The notes: generated by a model not told the origin, from the letters alone. A DNA stretch of 53,915 nt from Bacillus oleivorans (GCF_900207585.1 NZ_OAOP01000015.1:1-53915); one strand, 5' to 3'. Positions 19,338 to 29,179 are shown, counted from the first letter of the stretch. Made by a program: numbers and translations.

Positions 19338-19411
19338 AAAAAAGTGTTTCCTCCTTAAAGATTTAAAAGATCACAGTTATAATATATTATATAAAAATCG
19401 AGAAATAAGTG

Positions 19412-19804
19412 TCAATTAGAGCCACTTTCTTCTTCCTCTGGCAGATCGAAAATAATCTCATTGTCGTCTGAAAGGTAATAATATTTTCTAGCGAGCTGGC
19501 CCAAATATTCATCATCATTCAGCTTTTGAATTTGTTCCTCGAGAATCGTTTGATCCTCTTGCATTTTCTCTAATTGGGCTTCTAGTTTTTGCAATTCCTT
19601 CTGTTTTTGCTCAACGGCGGAGGCTTGTGAGAAAATGGAAGATATCAGATAGCCCGTTAGCACACAGGCGAAAATAAAAAATACCGTTAGTCTTCTCACT
19701 AAATATTTTTTCTTTTTCGCGTTTTGTTGAGATACCACTGCACGTTCTTGTACATATTGTTCATGAATTGTAGTAACCTTCTTCTTTTTCAAATCGGCCC
19801 CCAT
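19412..19804 (-). CDS. divIC: Cell division protein DivIC (FtsB-like)
   Basis: Bitopic septum protein that works with FtsL and DivIB in the divisome. A cytoplasmic basic N-terminus is followed by one membrane helix (about residues 36-56, VFFIFACVLTGYLISSIF) and an extracellular coiled coil (about 62-100, QKQKELQKLEAQLEKM and onward). The end is acidic. I chose ATG 19804 (130 residues) because AGGAGGTG lies just upstream; an upstream in-frame start at 19867 is not supported. Sits between yabQ and yabR as in B. subtilis. Confidence 0.94.
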   Translation of the reverse strand: MGADLKKKKVTTIHEQYVQERAVVSQQNAKKKKYLVRRLTVFFIFACVLTGYLISSIFSQASAVEQKQKELQKLEAQLEKMQEDQTILEEQIQKLNDDEYLGQLARKYYYLSDDNEIIFDLPEEEESGSN

Positions 19805-19943
19805 TTCCTCACCTCCTAAAATAAATCTCTTAAAGTAATAATCAATTATAGTGTACGTCCATAACACCCAAAGAGCAAGGGTTGACTCTTATATTTATAT
19901 AAAAATTTAACCATATAGAAACGAATGACTGCCGCTTGCTTGT

Positions 19944-20579
19944 CTACTTTTTGCGTTTGTCCTTCACCTTTTTTATATAGTGAAGTATAGTATTCTTACT
20001 TTTTTTCAAAAATCCTGCCACTTTGGCATAAATCTTTTCGACGGATTTTGTTGCCTTTTTCGGAAGTAATCCCCATAAAGAGACAAAGATCCACTTAATT
20101 GGCAACAGTACCACCTTTAAAATCCATAATAGGAGGGATCCAATCCGCTTGGCAAGGGTCAAAAGACCTTTTCCGACAAAAACCACGACAGAGATCAAGA
20201 AAATAATAAGGGACTTGATTGGCTGAAAGATTAGATGGGTAAAAGCTTTGACCAACAGTCTCCAAAGATGAACAACTAATTGTATCATGCTTTCAAGCAG
20301 CCTGTTATATATTTTTTTCATAAGGCTTTGGTAGGCAGCGAAACCGCATAGGATCGCAAGGAACAAATAAAATCTCAGCTCACCGTGATTAACGATAAAT
20401 AGGACATAAAAAATAAGGAGCGTCTGGACAATCCAAAAAAGAAGATCGTTCATAAAGACGATCCACCTTTTTCTTTTACCCCGTTTTAAAAAGCGATTAT
20501 ACGTATCCAATGCGATCCCAAAGCAGCTGCCCATCCCGATCATGGCCAGCAGCGTGTAAAATTGGGTAGAGAGCGTCAT
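19944..20579 (-). CDS. yabQ: Spore cortex biosynthesis membrane protein YabQ
   Basis: Mother-cell membrane protein required for cortex formation in B. subtilis. Several hydrophobic segments are visible: about residues 5-22, 41-63, 68-86 and 115-160. The ends are strongly basic (KKVKDKRKK). ATG overlaps the yabP stop by 4 nt, so the two are translationally coupled; both probably come from the sigma-E promoter before yabP. The biochemical activity is unknown. Confidence 0.92.
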   Translation of the reverse strand: MTLSTQFYTLLAMIGMGSCFGIALDTYNRFLKRGKRKRWIVFMNDLLFWIVQTLLIFYVLFIVNHGELRFYLFLAILCGFAAYQSLMKKIYNRLLESMIQLVVHLWRLLVKAFTHLIFQPIKSLIIFLISVVVFVGKGLLTLAKRIGSLLLWILKVVLLPIKWIFVSLWGLLPKKATKSVEKIYAKVAGFLKKSKNTILHYIKKVKDKRKK

Positions 20580-20878
20580 TTGAACAACTTGCTAAAGAAC
20601 CCTTTAGCCTTATCCCCAGACTGCTGATCTATATATTCTAGGTCAAAGACCTTTCCTTTAATCGATACAATACCCTTATCTACATCTAAGTTTTTCATTT
20701 GAAGATTTTGCCCGCGAATGGAGAGAAACCCCATTGATGTTTCTAATAGAAATTCTTCATTATCAAAGCTTTCTACTTGTTTAACCCCTGTAATATCTAG
20801 TACTCTTCTGCCTCTCATTATCACTTCATGGTCTGGTTGAGAGGAATTTTTAATTGATTGATCAAAATTTTGGCTCAC
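20576..20878 (-). CDS. yabP: Sporulation protein YabP
   Basis: A 100-residue member of the YabP/YqfC family, needed for spore formation and made under sigma-E in B. subtilis. The recognisable core is RGRRVLDITGVKQVESFDNE followed by ETSMGFLSIRG; the rest is the family's beta-rich tail. It starts with GTG (20878) 6 nt after GGGAG. A sigma-E-like promoter lies just upstream. Paired with yabQ. Confidence 0.93.
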   Translation of the reverse strand: MSQNFDQSIKNSSQPDHEVIMRGRRVLDITGVKQVESFDNEEFLLETSMGFLSIRGQNLQMKNLDVDKGIVSIKGKVFDLEYIDQQSGDKAKGFFSKLFK

Positions 20879-20944
20879 TCTACTCCCTCACTTTCAAAAG
20901 GATGATTACCTTTGTAGGCACTTGTCCACATGGTTTTGTTACTA

Positions 20945-20972
20945 TATGTATGTGGACCTTAAAGGGAATAGA
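20945..20972 (-). promoter_or_regulatory. Candidate sigma-E promoter of yabPQ
   Basis: On the minus strand TCTATTC (20972-20966) and CATACATA (20952-20945) are 13 nt apart, close to the sigma-E pattern (-35 KMATATT, -10 CATACAHT). The position, about 65 nt before the yabP start, and known mother-cell expression of yabP fit. The -35 match is partial. Confidence 0.55.
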
Positions 20973-20990
20973 ACAAGCCATTCTATTTTC

Positions 20991-21254
20991 TTATTCTTCG
21001 TTTAACCGTTTTTCAGAGATAACCGTATATAACTGATCTGCCTCTTCTTTTCTAGCGTTTTCTTTGATTTCATTTACTTGAACCGTTACTAGTTTTTGCC
21101 CAAAGCGAATGGAAAGTTCATCGCCTACCTTCACAACTGTGCTGGCTTTTGCTTCATTTCCGTTGATGGAAATCCGCCCTTGTTCTGCCACTTCTTTGGC
21201 CAACGTTCTTCTTTTTATAAGTCGTGAAACTTTTAAAAATTTATCTAACCTCAA
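20991..21254 (-). CDS. rqcP: S4-domain ribosome quality-control factor RqcP
   Basis: A small S4-type RNA-binding protein (MRLDKFLKVSRLIKRRTLAKE, then RISINGNEAKASTVVKVGDELSIRFG). In B. subtilis RqcP (formerly YabO) helps RqcH add alanine tails to nascent chains on obstructed 50S subunits. At 87 residues it has the normal length. It starts with TTG (21254), 8 nt after GGAGG. It lies 25 nt after mazG, probably in the same transcript. Confidence 0.93.
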   Translation of the reverse strand: MRLDKFLKVSRLIKRRTLAKEVAEQGRISINGNEAKASTVVKVGDELSIRFGQKLVTVQVNEIKENARKEEADQLYTVISEKRLNEE

Positions 21255-21279
21255 AACTATTTCCTCCTCATCAATCGAT

Positions 21280-22761
21280 TTAATACCCTTGCTTTTCTAT
21301 TCTTTTCGCCTCGTCCCAAAATGCATCGAGCTCGTCCAACGTAAAGTCCTTAAATGATTTTCCAGATTGCTTGACTCTTTCTTCAATATGCCGGAACCTC
21401 TTTATGAATTTTTCATTGGTCATTCGCAACGCATCTTCGGGATGGATTTTTGATAGCCTCGCTACATTAATACTGGCAAATAATAAGTCTCCTATTTCTT
21501 TAGCCAATTTGCTGCGATCGATTTGTGGCGCGTTCAATTCTGTTTCTATTTCCGCTATTTCTTCTTTTACTTTCTCAAGGGCTGGTCCCGCTTCTTCCCA
21601 ATCAAACCCTGCTTTGCCTGCTTCCTTCTGCAGCTCGTACGCTTTTAATAGGCTAGGCAGGCTTTTCTCAATCCGATTTAATATCGATGTTTCCCGCTCC
21701 TCTTGATTCTTTTCCCCGGCCTTAATATCCTGCCAGTTCGATATCACTTCATCGACGCTCTTAACGTTCTTTTCCCCAAAAACATGAGGATGACGTCTAA
21801 CCATTTTACTGCTGATCGAGGCGATAACGTCGCGTATGGTAAAATGCCCCTCATCCTCACCGATTTGTGCATGAAGCAGAACTTGCAGGAGCACATCACC
21901 AAGCTCCTCAATCATCCCATCCACATCTTCTTCATCGATTGCATCTAACAGTTCGTAAGCCTCTTCAATTAAATAAGGTTTTAATGTGATATGAGTTTGC
22001 TTTTGGTCCCATGGACAGCCTCCTGGTCCTCTAAGAGCTGCGATAATTCTTTTGAATGTAGCAAACTGATTATATAAAAGCTCTTCATTTTGAACAGGCG
22101 GTACGTAGAGGCTGGTTAAATTATGAAAAATTGGTTCATGATCTAATTCAAATAGAGGAACAGTTCGAACTTCTTCCTTTTCCATACCCGCATAAGCAAC
22201 GACCTGGACCCGATAATCATGCGGTAAAAGCTCTAATAAAGTAAGCTTCACATGAGAAGCCACAAATACATCATAAACCTGGCCGATGATCTGGTGTTTC
22301 CTTAAATCAATTTCATCTCCTTGCAGAGTTGCCGCGTCTAACAATTGAAAACCATCAATCGGATCGACCTGAATTGCCTGAAACATGGCATCTAAAAAGC
22401 TTTGTCCGCCTTTAATCTCAACCTGAATTCCTTTTTGTTTCTGCCCAGCTAATAACAGCTCCACTGTTTTTTCTGCTACAAGAGGATGACCTGGCACACA
22501 ATAGAGAACTTCGTGGGTTTCGGCTTCTTTAAAAAGTTCTGTGACAATTTCTTCATAAACCGAATCAAACTGATCATGTTTTTCATAAATGGCATCAAAG
22601 CTTGTATAGGTGAAACCTTCTTTTTCTAACTCCTGTACAACAGGATGTTCTTTTGTTCTTAAGAAAATATGTTTAGCCTGTTTTAGTAGTTTATAGATTC
22701 CTAAGGGCAGCTGGTTGAGATCGCCTGCTCCCAATCCCGCTACTATTATTTTCCCATTCAT
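21280..22761 (-). CDS. mazG: Nucleoside triphosphate pyrophosphohydrolase with N-terminal methylase-like domain (MazG/YabN)
   Basis: Two fused domains. Residues about 1-215 are a tetrapyrrole/corrin-methylase fold (KIIVAGLGAGDLNQLPLG, YCVPGHPLVAEKTVELLL). Residues about 230-490 are a MazG pyrophosphohydrolase that removes non-canonical NTPs, with GGCPWDQKQTH, EEAYELLDAI and EELGDVLLQV metal-site motifs and a second EIGDLLFASINVAR. I chose ATG 22761 (7 nt from AAGGAG); the ATG two codons earlier is too close to it. Same fusion as B. subtilis YabN. Confidence 0.95.
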   Translation of the reverse strand: MNGKIIVAGLGAGDLNQLPLGIYKLLKQAKHIFLRTKEHPVVQELEKEGFTYTSFDAIYEKHDQFDSVYEEIVTELFKEAETHEVLYCVPGHPLVAEKTVELLLAGQKQKGIQVEIKGGQSFLDAMFQAIQVDPIDGFQLLDAATLQGDEIDLRKHQIIGQVYDVFVASHVKLTLLELLPHDYRVQVVAYAGMEKEEVRTVPLFELDHEPIFHNLTSLYVPPVQNEELLYNQFATFKRIIAALRGPGGCPWDQKQTHITLKPYLIEEAYELLDAIDEEDVDGMIEELGDVLLQVLLHAQIGEDEGHFTIRDVIASISSKMVRRHPHVFGEKNVKSVDEVISNWQDIKAGEKNQEERETSILNRIEKSLPSLLKAYELQKEAGKAGFDWEEAGPALEKVKEEIAEIETELNAPQIDRSKLAKEIGDLLFASINVARLSKIHPEDALRMTNEKFIKRFRHIEERVKQSGKSFKDFTLDELDAFWDEAKRIEKQGY

Positions 22762-22772
22762 ACACATACTCC

Positions 22773-24335
22773 TTATTTACGCAAAGTAAAAAGTTTAAAA
22801 AATCCTTTCCCTTTTGGAAATGCATGCAGCTCTTCTTTTGAGAACACCTCCAGCTGCATTAATAACCATAGATACACGGCAGCCCCTGCAATACTTGAGA
22901 TAATTGCCTGAAAAGCAGAATTTGCCCGATAGCTGTCGGAAAACCAGTCGGCAGATTGCATAATGATGAGCGAGATTAAAACTGTTGCGGCCATTCCGGC
23001 TAAGGCGGTTCCTATTTTTTTAATAAAGGCAGAAGATGCCTTTAGTTTATATCCTTTAACTGATAGTAAACGAATTATTCCCACTGTAAGCAAAATCAGA
23101 ATAGATACCGTACTGATGGCTGCACCTAACGTTCCAAATAGTGGAATGAACAAAAAGTTTAAAATGACTTTTCCTAAAAACACACTGATACTAAGCCAAA
23201 TTAAAGGGCGATGTATGCCTAATCCTTGCATAATCGCAAATCCGGTGATACTGATTGAACCAAGAACAACTGAAGCTGAAAGAACCGTTAATACGTCAGT
23301 TCCTTCTGCGGTTTGAAAAAGCATTTCATTGAGTGGTTCCATTATTAAAGCATATCCAACTGTTGCGGCCATGCCAACAACAACACTCACCTTTACGGAG
23401 AGCTGAATATATTTTTTAATTTCGTTATGTTTTTTTTCTGATTGCAATTTAGCAAGACCCGGTACAAGCGCCAGGGAAAAGGAAGTTGCCAAAACGACGC
23501 CAAGCTGAATTAAAGGCTGCCCCCTGTCATAAATTCCTTTTAATTCCTTTGAACGGAACGGACTTTCCCCTCCAGCCAATAAAAGCTGATAAAGCTGCAA
23601 TGAGTCTGCAAGCTGTAAAAAAATAAAAAGCAATGTATTTAATGAAAAAATAATACCTAGTCCAATAAACGATTTCATGAAGCTCCAGTCAATCCGCAAT
23701 CCAGCCCACCTAATCCAATTTTTCCAAGGAGAATAAATCGCCAAAATAAATAATGCCATGATTCCCCCTGTGATGGAACCAAATACCGCGGCATTCCCTA
23801 CCTCATAAAGATCACGATGAGCTTTTGTTAAAAGTAAGGCCCCAATTAAAATCGTAGCCACTCTGACTAATTGCTCACCAATCAATGATAAAGCCGTTGG
23901 AACCATGTTTCCCTTCCCCTGGAACAGACCTCTTTGCATCGAAATAAAAGGGAATAGCAGGAATAAATAAGCTAATGTCTGAAAGAGAGGAGCTAACTCT
24001 TGATCCTTTATCCAATTGGCTAAAAGCGGCGATCCATAATATAAAATCAAAAATCCTGATAACCCAATTACGCATAATCCTAAGAATATACTAATAAAAT
24101 CCTCTTTCTTTCTGGTCCCTTCCGCATAAAGCTTCGATATAGCCATTGGAAATCCAAACATCATAAATGCTACAATCAGCCCATAAAAGGGATATACTTG
24201 CTGGTATATATAAAAACCGCGGTCCCCAACCATATTTTGAAAAGGGACACGATAACCGGCACTTAAAATTTTTGTGATAATGCCAGCCACAGAAAGGATG
24301 AACGCACCCTTTACCCACGGATTCATTCTCGACAT
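22773..24335 (-). CDS. spoVB: Stage V sporulation protein B-like polysaccharide/lipid flippase
   Basis: A 520-residue polytopic membrane protein of the MVF/MOP superfamily, with about 14 hydrophobic helices spread over the sequence. It starts MSRMNPWVKGAFILSVAGI and has the family stretch QNMVGDRGFYIYQQVYPFY. Related proteins flip lipid-linked precursors for spore cortex peptidoglycan. The position between spoVT and mazG is that of B. subtilis yabM, a SpoVB paralogue, so the symbol is a family name; whether it is the true SpoVB cannot be decided here. ATG 24335 follows AGGAG. Confidence 0.85.
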   Translation of the reverse strand: MSRMNPWVKGAFILSVAGIITKILSAGYRVPFQNMVGDRGFYIYQQVYPFYGLIVAFMMFGFPMAISKLYAEGTRKKEDFISIFLGLCVIGLSGFLILYYGSPLLANWIKDQELAPLFQTLAYLFLLFPFISMQRGLFQGKGNMVPTALSLIGEQLVRVATILIGALLLTKAHRDLYEVGNAAVFGSITGGIMALFILAIYSPWKNWIRWAGLRIDWSFMKSFIGLGIIFSLNTLLFIFLQLADSLQLYQLLLAGGESPFRSKELKGIYDRGQPLIQLGVVLATSFSLALVPGLAKLQSEKKHNEIKKYIQLSVKVSVVVGMAATVGYALIMEPLNEMLFQTAEGTDVLTVLSASVVLGSISITGFAIMQGLGIHRPLIWLSISVFLGKVILNFLFIPLFGTLGAAISTVSILILLTVGIIRLLSVKGYKLKASSAFIKKIGTALAGMAATVLISLIIMQSADWFSDSYRANSAFQAIISSIAGAAVYLWLLMQLEVFSKEELHAFPKGKGFFKLFTLRK

Positions 24336-24424
24336 AAAAATCTCCTACTCAATTCGACTCATGTTATTTGATTATAGCACAGAGCCCGATAATCAAAACC
24401 CAAGAACTGAAGATACGGAGGATA

Positions 24425-24462
24425 TTAAAAAAGAAAGAGAGGCAGCGCATTCCGCTGCCTCC
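24425..24462 (-). terminator. Terminator after spoVT
   Basis: Perfect 8-bp stem AGGCAGCG / CGCTGCCT with a 5-nt loop followed by CTCTTTCTTTTTT on the minus strand. Confidence 0.88.
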
Positions 24463-24470
24463 TCTTATGA

Positions 24471-25007
24471 TTATTGTTCCATTTGTCTTGCTAAAAACCC
24501 AGCTGCTGTTTCTACAGCTTTTTGCTCGACTTCTCCTACTGTACCGTCTTTTGAGAAAATAATAACTGCACCTATTGGGTCGCCATTGGCTACAATAGGT
24601 CCAACTGTATAAGAGTTAAGTGTTTCTTCATGGCCATCAACTAAAGATACTTCACTTTGTGTTGTTACAAGAACGGAACTTCTTTCATCCATAATTTTTT
24701 CGACCATTTCACTGATGTTTTTATTCATGTATTCCTTCTTTGATCCCCCTGCAACGGCAATGACCATATCACGGTCACATATAATAACAGGGTTTCCTAA
24801 GCTATCAAACAAGGCTTCAGCATATTCTTTAGCAAAATCACTCAACTCACTAATTGGAGAATATTTCTTTAAAATAACTTCACCGTCACGATCTACGAAA
24901 ATCTCCAGCGGATCTCCTTCTCTAATTCTTAGAGTTCTGCGAATTTCTTTTGGAATGACAACTCGTCCTAAATCATCAATACGTCGAACGATACCAGTTG
25001 CTTTCAT
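24471..25007 (-). CDS. spoVT: Stage V sporulation protein T, AbrB-like forespore regulator
   Basis: Late forespore transcription factor that tunes sigma-G genes. Residues 1-50 form an AbrB-type swapped-hairpin DNA-binding domain (ATGIVRRIDDLGRVVIPKEI) and the remainder a GAF-like domain (about 56-178). I chose ATG 25007, giving exactly the usual 178 residues and GAGG 9 nt upstream; an in-frame start at 25028 adds 7 residues only. A sigma-G type promoter lies about 85 nt upstream. It shares its N-domain with AbrB, encoded 20 kb away. Confidence 0.96.
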   Translation of the reverse strand: MKATGIVRRIDDLGRVVIPKEIRRTLRIREGDPLEIFVDRDGEVILKKYSPISELSDFAKEYAEALFDSLGNPVIICDRDMVIAVAGGSKKEYMNKNISEMVEKIMDERSSVLVTTQSEVSLVDGHEETLNSYTVGPIVANGDPIGAVIIFSKDGTVGEVEQKAVETAAGFLARQMEQ

Positions 25008-25089
25008 CTTATGCTGCCTCACTTTCATCTGTTGGATAAGTTGGTAAGAAATGATTTAACTTACTTCAATTTCTTTTCCTATTTGCCCT

Positions 25090-25119
25090 TAGTATTTTTC
25101 ATATGGAAAGTTCTATACA
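25090..25119 (-). promoter_or_regulatory. Candidate sigma-G promoter of spoVT
   Basis: TGTATA-N17-AATACTA on the minus strand (25119-25090) matches the sigma-G pattern (TGAATA, CATACTA) with one mismatch in each element. spoVT is a sigma-G gene in B. subtilis. The rest of the 324-nt gap to mfd (25120-25331) shows nothing recognisable apart from AT-rich sequence. Confidence 0.7.
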
Positions 25120-25331
25120 TTTCACAACATTTTTTTCTCTACTTTAAAAACTTTGGAATAGACGGTACAGCTATCCAATTCTAGTAGAGTAACCTAAAAC
25201 AGCGGTTTAAAGCTGCTTTTGGCCAAGCCGGATTCCATAATTATGAAATGTAACAATTATTTACCCATTTTTCTAATCAGTAAACATTGTTTAATTACAT
25301 GTATGTTACACTTTTATTTCAATTTCCATTT

Positions 25332-28300
25332 TTACGAAACATAATTCTCTTGCTTAAGGGCATCTGACATTCCAATGATGACTTTTTCAAGCAGCGCAAA
25401 CCAATCTTTCGTTTCCTGGCCATGAAGATACAAAACAACTTTTAATTGATTTCCTTCCATTCCGAGTCCTACTTTCCTTCCAAGCGAGCTTGTCATTAAG
25501 AATAGTTTTTCTCCATTAATTAGCTGACTTCCCTGCTCAGACACAAGAATAGTAATTGAATCCTTCACTTGCTTAATAGATTCCAGCTGAATCAATCCCG
25601 CCCGAACCTTTATTTCGGAAATGGTAAAGAGCCTTTCAACCTCCATTGGATAGTCGCCAAACCGGTCCACCATTTCTTCTCTTAATTCTTCAATCTCCTC
25701 AAAGGTTGAAAGATTGCGGAATCTTTTATACATCTCGATCTTCTGCTTCCCATCCGTAATATAAGCATCCGGAATATAGGCATCAATCTCTAGATCAATC
25801 TCAACTGTTCTTTTTTCCTGTTTTGTATGATCACGGCCTTTTCTTTCCTCTATTGCTTCTCTTAACATATCCGAGTAAAGGTCAAATCCGACTGAATCAA
25901 TAAAGCCATGCTGTTGTGCTCCTAATAAATTTCCTGCTCCGCGGATAGATAAATCGCGCATTGCAATTTTAAAACCAGAGCCTAGTTCAGTAAACTCCTT
26001 TATCGCTTGCAGACGTTTTTCCGCTACCTCCGTTAATACCTTATCGCGCCGATAGGTAAAATAAGCATAGGCTACCCGATTTGTTCGGCCTACCCGTCCT
26101 CTTAGCTGGTAAAGCTGTGACAGACCCATTTTATCAGCATCGTGAACGATCAAGGTGTTCACATTTGGAATATCAACCCCTGTTTCAATAATGGTTGTGC
26201 TGACCAATACATCTGCCTCTCCTTCAATGAAACTCAAAATGACAGACTCTAATTCACTTTCCGCCATTTTTCCGTGGGCATAAACAACCCTTGCCTCAGG
26301 GACTAGCATTGATATTTCTTCAGCCTTTCTTTCAATATCCTCCACCCGATTATAAAGGAAATAAACCTGTCCATCACGTGCCAATTCTCTTTCAATCGCT
26401 TCTCTTACAAGGGATCCGTTATACTCCATCACGTAGGTTTGTACTGGAAAACGATTCTCAGGCGGTGTTTCAATAACAGATAGGTCTCTTACCCCTAACA
26501 TAGACATGTGTAATGTTCTTGGAATCGGTGTTGCTGTTAAGGTTAAAACATCAATATTAGCTTTGAGCTGCTTAATTTTTTCTTTATGCGTCACGCCAAA
26601 ACGCTGCTCTTCATCAATAATGAGCAGACCGAGGTCATGATATTGAATATCCTTTGAAAGGATTCGATGAGTCCCAACGACTACATCAATTGTGCCGTTT
26701 TTAAGGCCCTTAATCGTTTCTTGCTGTTGCTTTTTAGTACGAAAACGGCTCATTAATCCGACTTGAATCGGGAAATCCTGAAATCTCTCTCGCATCGTTT
26801 CATAATGCTGCTGGGCCAGGATTGTAGTAGGCACTAAAAAGGCTACTTGCTTCCCATCCATTACAGCTTTAAAGGCAGCCCGGATCGCAACTTCAGTTTT
26901 TCCATAGCCTACGTCTCCACAGAGCAGGCGTTCCATCGGCCGCTCTTTTTCCATATCTCTTTTGATTTCATGGATGGATCTTAGCTGATCTTCGGTTTCC
27001 TGATAAACAAATGTAGCTTCAAATTCCCGCTGGAGATCACTGTCTGGCGAAAAAGCATACCCTTTTGAAGCTTCCCGCTCTGCATAGAGCTTAATTAAGT
27101 CATCAGCAATATCCTGAACGGAGGATTGAACTTTCTTCTTTACCCGTTTCCATTCGCTTCCGCCTAGTTTATAGACTTTCGGTTCTTTGCCTTCTGAACC
27201 GACATATTTTTGGACTAAATCAATTTGTTCTATTGGAACGTAAAGTTTGTCATCCCCTTGGTACCTTACATGGAGATAATCTTTATGAATCCCATTAATT
27301 TCAAGAGTTTCAATGCCTAAGTACTTCCCAATCCCATGGTTAACATGAACCACATAGTCACCTGGTTTTAATTCAGAATAGTTCTTAATCCGTTCTGCAT
27401 TGGAAAGCTTTTGTCTTCTACTGGTTTTTCTTGCTTTCTTTTGAAAGAGCTCTTCTTCGGTAATAACGGCGAGCTTCAGCATTGGAAGCTCAAAGCCGCT
27501 TTGAAGCGGAACATAAGCTACTTGAGTTTTCCCCTTGAGTAAAGCAGATGTATCTTCTAAAAGCAGACTTTCGATTTCATAATCCTCAAGTACCCTCTCT
27601 AGCTTTTTTACCCTGTCATGGGTAGATCCAGTAAAAAGAACGGTAAACCCGCTCTTTTCCCACCTGGCGAGTTCCTGCTTTAGTAAATTCATTTGCCCAT
27701 GAAACTGCTGCATCGGCTTACAAGAAAAACTTATAATATTTTGCGGACTAAAGTTTGGAACCTGTTTTAAAAACAGCGATAAAAATAGAAGCGGAAAACG
27801 AGTCCCTTTCAAAGTTCCATCCAATGAATGAGAAAAGGATATGTCATGAATCATTTGCCCTTCAGAAAGCAAACTAGTGTACCATTCTATTTCTTCTTTT
27901 TCTAATGTTTGATTCGTCTCCACGATCCGGTTGTACTCATCTACAAAAACAACAGAATCTACAGGTGCATAATCTAGTAAACTTGCAGGATCTTCATAGG
28001 CAAGCGATAGATAACGGTACGTATATTCATCCTTTCTCTGGAGAATCCGCTCTTTTTCAACCTGAATAAATTCAACTAATTTTTTCTTTACCGTATCATC
28101 TTTTAGCTTCTGGAGACTTCTAGCTCTTCCAGCTTCGAGTCCTTTTGCCATCCGCTCTATATGAACATCATCTAATAAGGATTCCTGAACAGGACCGACA
28201 ATAATAGAATCTAATTTTTGTTTGGAACGCTGATCATCAATAGAAAAGGTACGAATGGAGTCTACTTCAGTATCAAAAAATTCAATCCGTATCGGGTCCT

Positions 28301-28865
28301 CTTCTGTTAGCGTATACAAATCTAAGATTCCGCCACGCAAGCTAAATTCACCCGGTGATTGCACCATCTCAGTCCGGGTATACCCCATTTGAATAAGAGT
28401 TTGCAGTAATTGTTCCAAATCGACATCTTCCCCGATTTGAAAGGAAAGCTGATAGCTTTCCCAAATAGTTCGGGGCGGCAGTAATCTTCTTAATCCTGCA
28501 ATCGGAACAATCAGAACACGAGCATTTCCTCTCGCCAATTGGTTTAATGTTTCAATTCTCTGGGCCTTAAGCTCTGGGCTAGCCGCGCTAAAGTCTGCAA
28601 CAATTAAATCGTTAGCAGGATATAAATACACAAACTCCTCTGGCAGCAGAGAGCTTATATCATCGTATAGCTTTTGTGCTTGTAAAAGATTGTAGGTTAC
28701 TATAATTAAAGGCCGCTTTGTATGTTCGTGAACAGCTGTCATTAAAATCGCCCTAGATGAACCAGACAAACCGGTCACTAACTGTTCTTCTAGCCCTTCG
28801 TGAATGCCTTCTATAATCGATCCTACATCATCTTGTTCTAGAAAGTGCTGAAGCAATCCTTTCAA
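25332..28865 (-). CDS. mfd: Transcription-repair coupling factor Mfd
   Basis: DNA translocase that removes RNA polymerase stalled at lesions and recruits UvrA. The 1177 residues have the full layout: a UvrB-like N-terminal module, the RNA-polymerase-interacting CarD-like domain (about 490-560, KPGDYVVHVNHGIGKYLG), then a RecG-like helicase with GDVGYGKTEVA (Walker A), DEEQRFG (DEExR box), TATPIPRT, and QLRGRVGR (motif VI), and a C-terminal TRCF domain. Located after fin, from which a terminator hairpin separates it, as in B. subtilis. Confidence 0.98.
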   Translation of the reverse strand: MKGLLQHFLEQDDVGSIIEGIHEGLEEQLVTGLSGSSRAILMTAVHEHTKRPLIIVTYNLLQAQKLYDDISSLLPEEFVYLYPANDLIVADFSAASPELKAQRIETLNQLARGNARVLIVPIAGLRRLLPPRTIWESYQLSFQIGEDVDLEQLLQTLIQMGYTRTEMVQSPGEFSLRGGILDLYTLTEEDPIRIEFFDTEVDSIRTFSIDDQRSKQKLDSIIVGPVQESLLDDVHIERMAKGLEAGRARSLQKLKDDTVKKKLVEFIQVEKERILQRKDEYTYRYLSLAYEDPASLLDYAPVDSVVFVDEYNRIVETNQTLEKEEIEWYTSLLSEGQMIHDISFSHSLDGTLKGTRFPLLFLSLFLKQVPNFSPQNIISFSCKPMQQFHGQMNLLKQELARWEKSGFTVLFTGSTHDRVKKLERVLEDYEIESLLLEDTSALLKGKTQVAYVPLQSGFELPMLKLAVITEEELFQKKARKTSRRQKLSNAERIKNYSELKPGDYVVHVNHGIGKYLGIETLEINGIHKDYLHVRYQGDDKLYVPIEQIDLVQKYVGSEGKEPKVYKLGGSEWKRVKKKVQSSVQDIADDLIKLYAEREASKGYAFSPDSDLQREFEATFVYQETEDQLRSIHEIKRDMEKERPMERLLCGDVGYGKTEVAIRAAFKAVMDGKQVAFLVPTTILAQQHYETMRERFQDFPIQVGLMSRFRTKKQQQETIKGLKNGTIDVVVGTHRILSKDIQYHDLGLLIIDEEQRFGVTHKEKIKQLKANIDVLTLTATPIPRTLHMSMLGVRDLSVIETPPENRFPVQTYVMEYNGSLVREAIERELARDGQVYFLYNRVEDIERKAEEISMLVPEARVVYAHGKMAESELESVILSFIEGEADVLVSTTIIETGVDIPNVNTLIVHDADKMGLSQLYQLRGRVGRTNRVAYAYFTYRRDKVLTEVAEKRLQAIKEFTELGSGFKIAMRDLSIRGAGNLLGAQQHGFIDSVGFDLYSDMLREAIEERKGRDHTKQEKRTVEIDLEIDAYIPDAYITDGKQKIEMYKRFRNLSTFEEIEELREEMVDRFGDYPMEVERLFTISEIKVRAGLIQLESIKQVKDSITILVSEQGSQLINGEKLFLMTSSLGRKVGLGMEGNQLKVVLYLHGQETKDWFALLEKVIIGMSDALKQENYVS

Positions 28866-28913
28866 TACTTGCCCCTCCCAAAAAACTTCAAATCAATAGT
28901 TTTAAAGTAAATA

Positions 28914-28945
28914 GAAAAATGCTTTGGAGGTAAAGTCCAAAGCTT
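28914..28945 (-). terminator. Hairpin between fin and mfd
   Basis: Perfect 8-bp stem GCTTTGGA / TCCAAAGC with a 7-nt loop followed by ATTTTT on the minus strand, just after the fin stop. It could limit read-through of the sporulation transcript into mfd. Confidence 0.75.
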
Positions 28946-28948
28946 TCT

Positions 28949-29179
28949 TTATTGAATAATGAAATCTGAATAGTATAAATCTGGGTTTCTTTGCAGTGCT
29001 TCTTGGCAATCCTCACAAATACTTTTAATATGAATATCGCCAGTAGGTGAATATTCAATCATTTCTTGCCGCTCTTCTTCTGTTAATTTATGAAACCCTA
29101 ATCTCTCTGTATGCAAAGAAACTTGATCCAAAGAGCCAATTTTTGTGCCGCAATGCTTGCAATGATAATGGAGTGACAT
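28949..29179 (-). CDS. fin: Anti-sigma-F factor Fin
   Basis: Small forespore protein that inhibits sigma-F RNA polymerase late and so helps the switch to sigma-G. The 76 residues hold two Cys pairs: YHCKHCGTKIG near the start and ICEDCQEAL near the end, a likely zinc site. The family phrase LTEEERQEMIEY is present. ATG 29179 follows GGAGG. Previously yabK. A sigma-F/G promoter lies about 30 nt upstream, so the gene is probably expressed only in the forespore. Confidence 0.94.
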   Translation of the reverse strand: MSLHYHCKHCGTKIGSLDQVSLHTERLGFHKLTEEERQEMIEYSPTGDIHIKSICEDCQEALQRNPDLYYSDFIIQ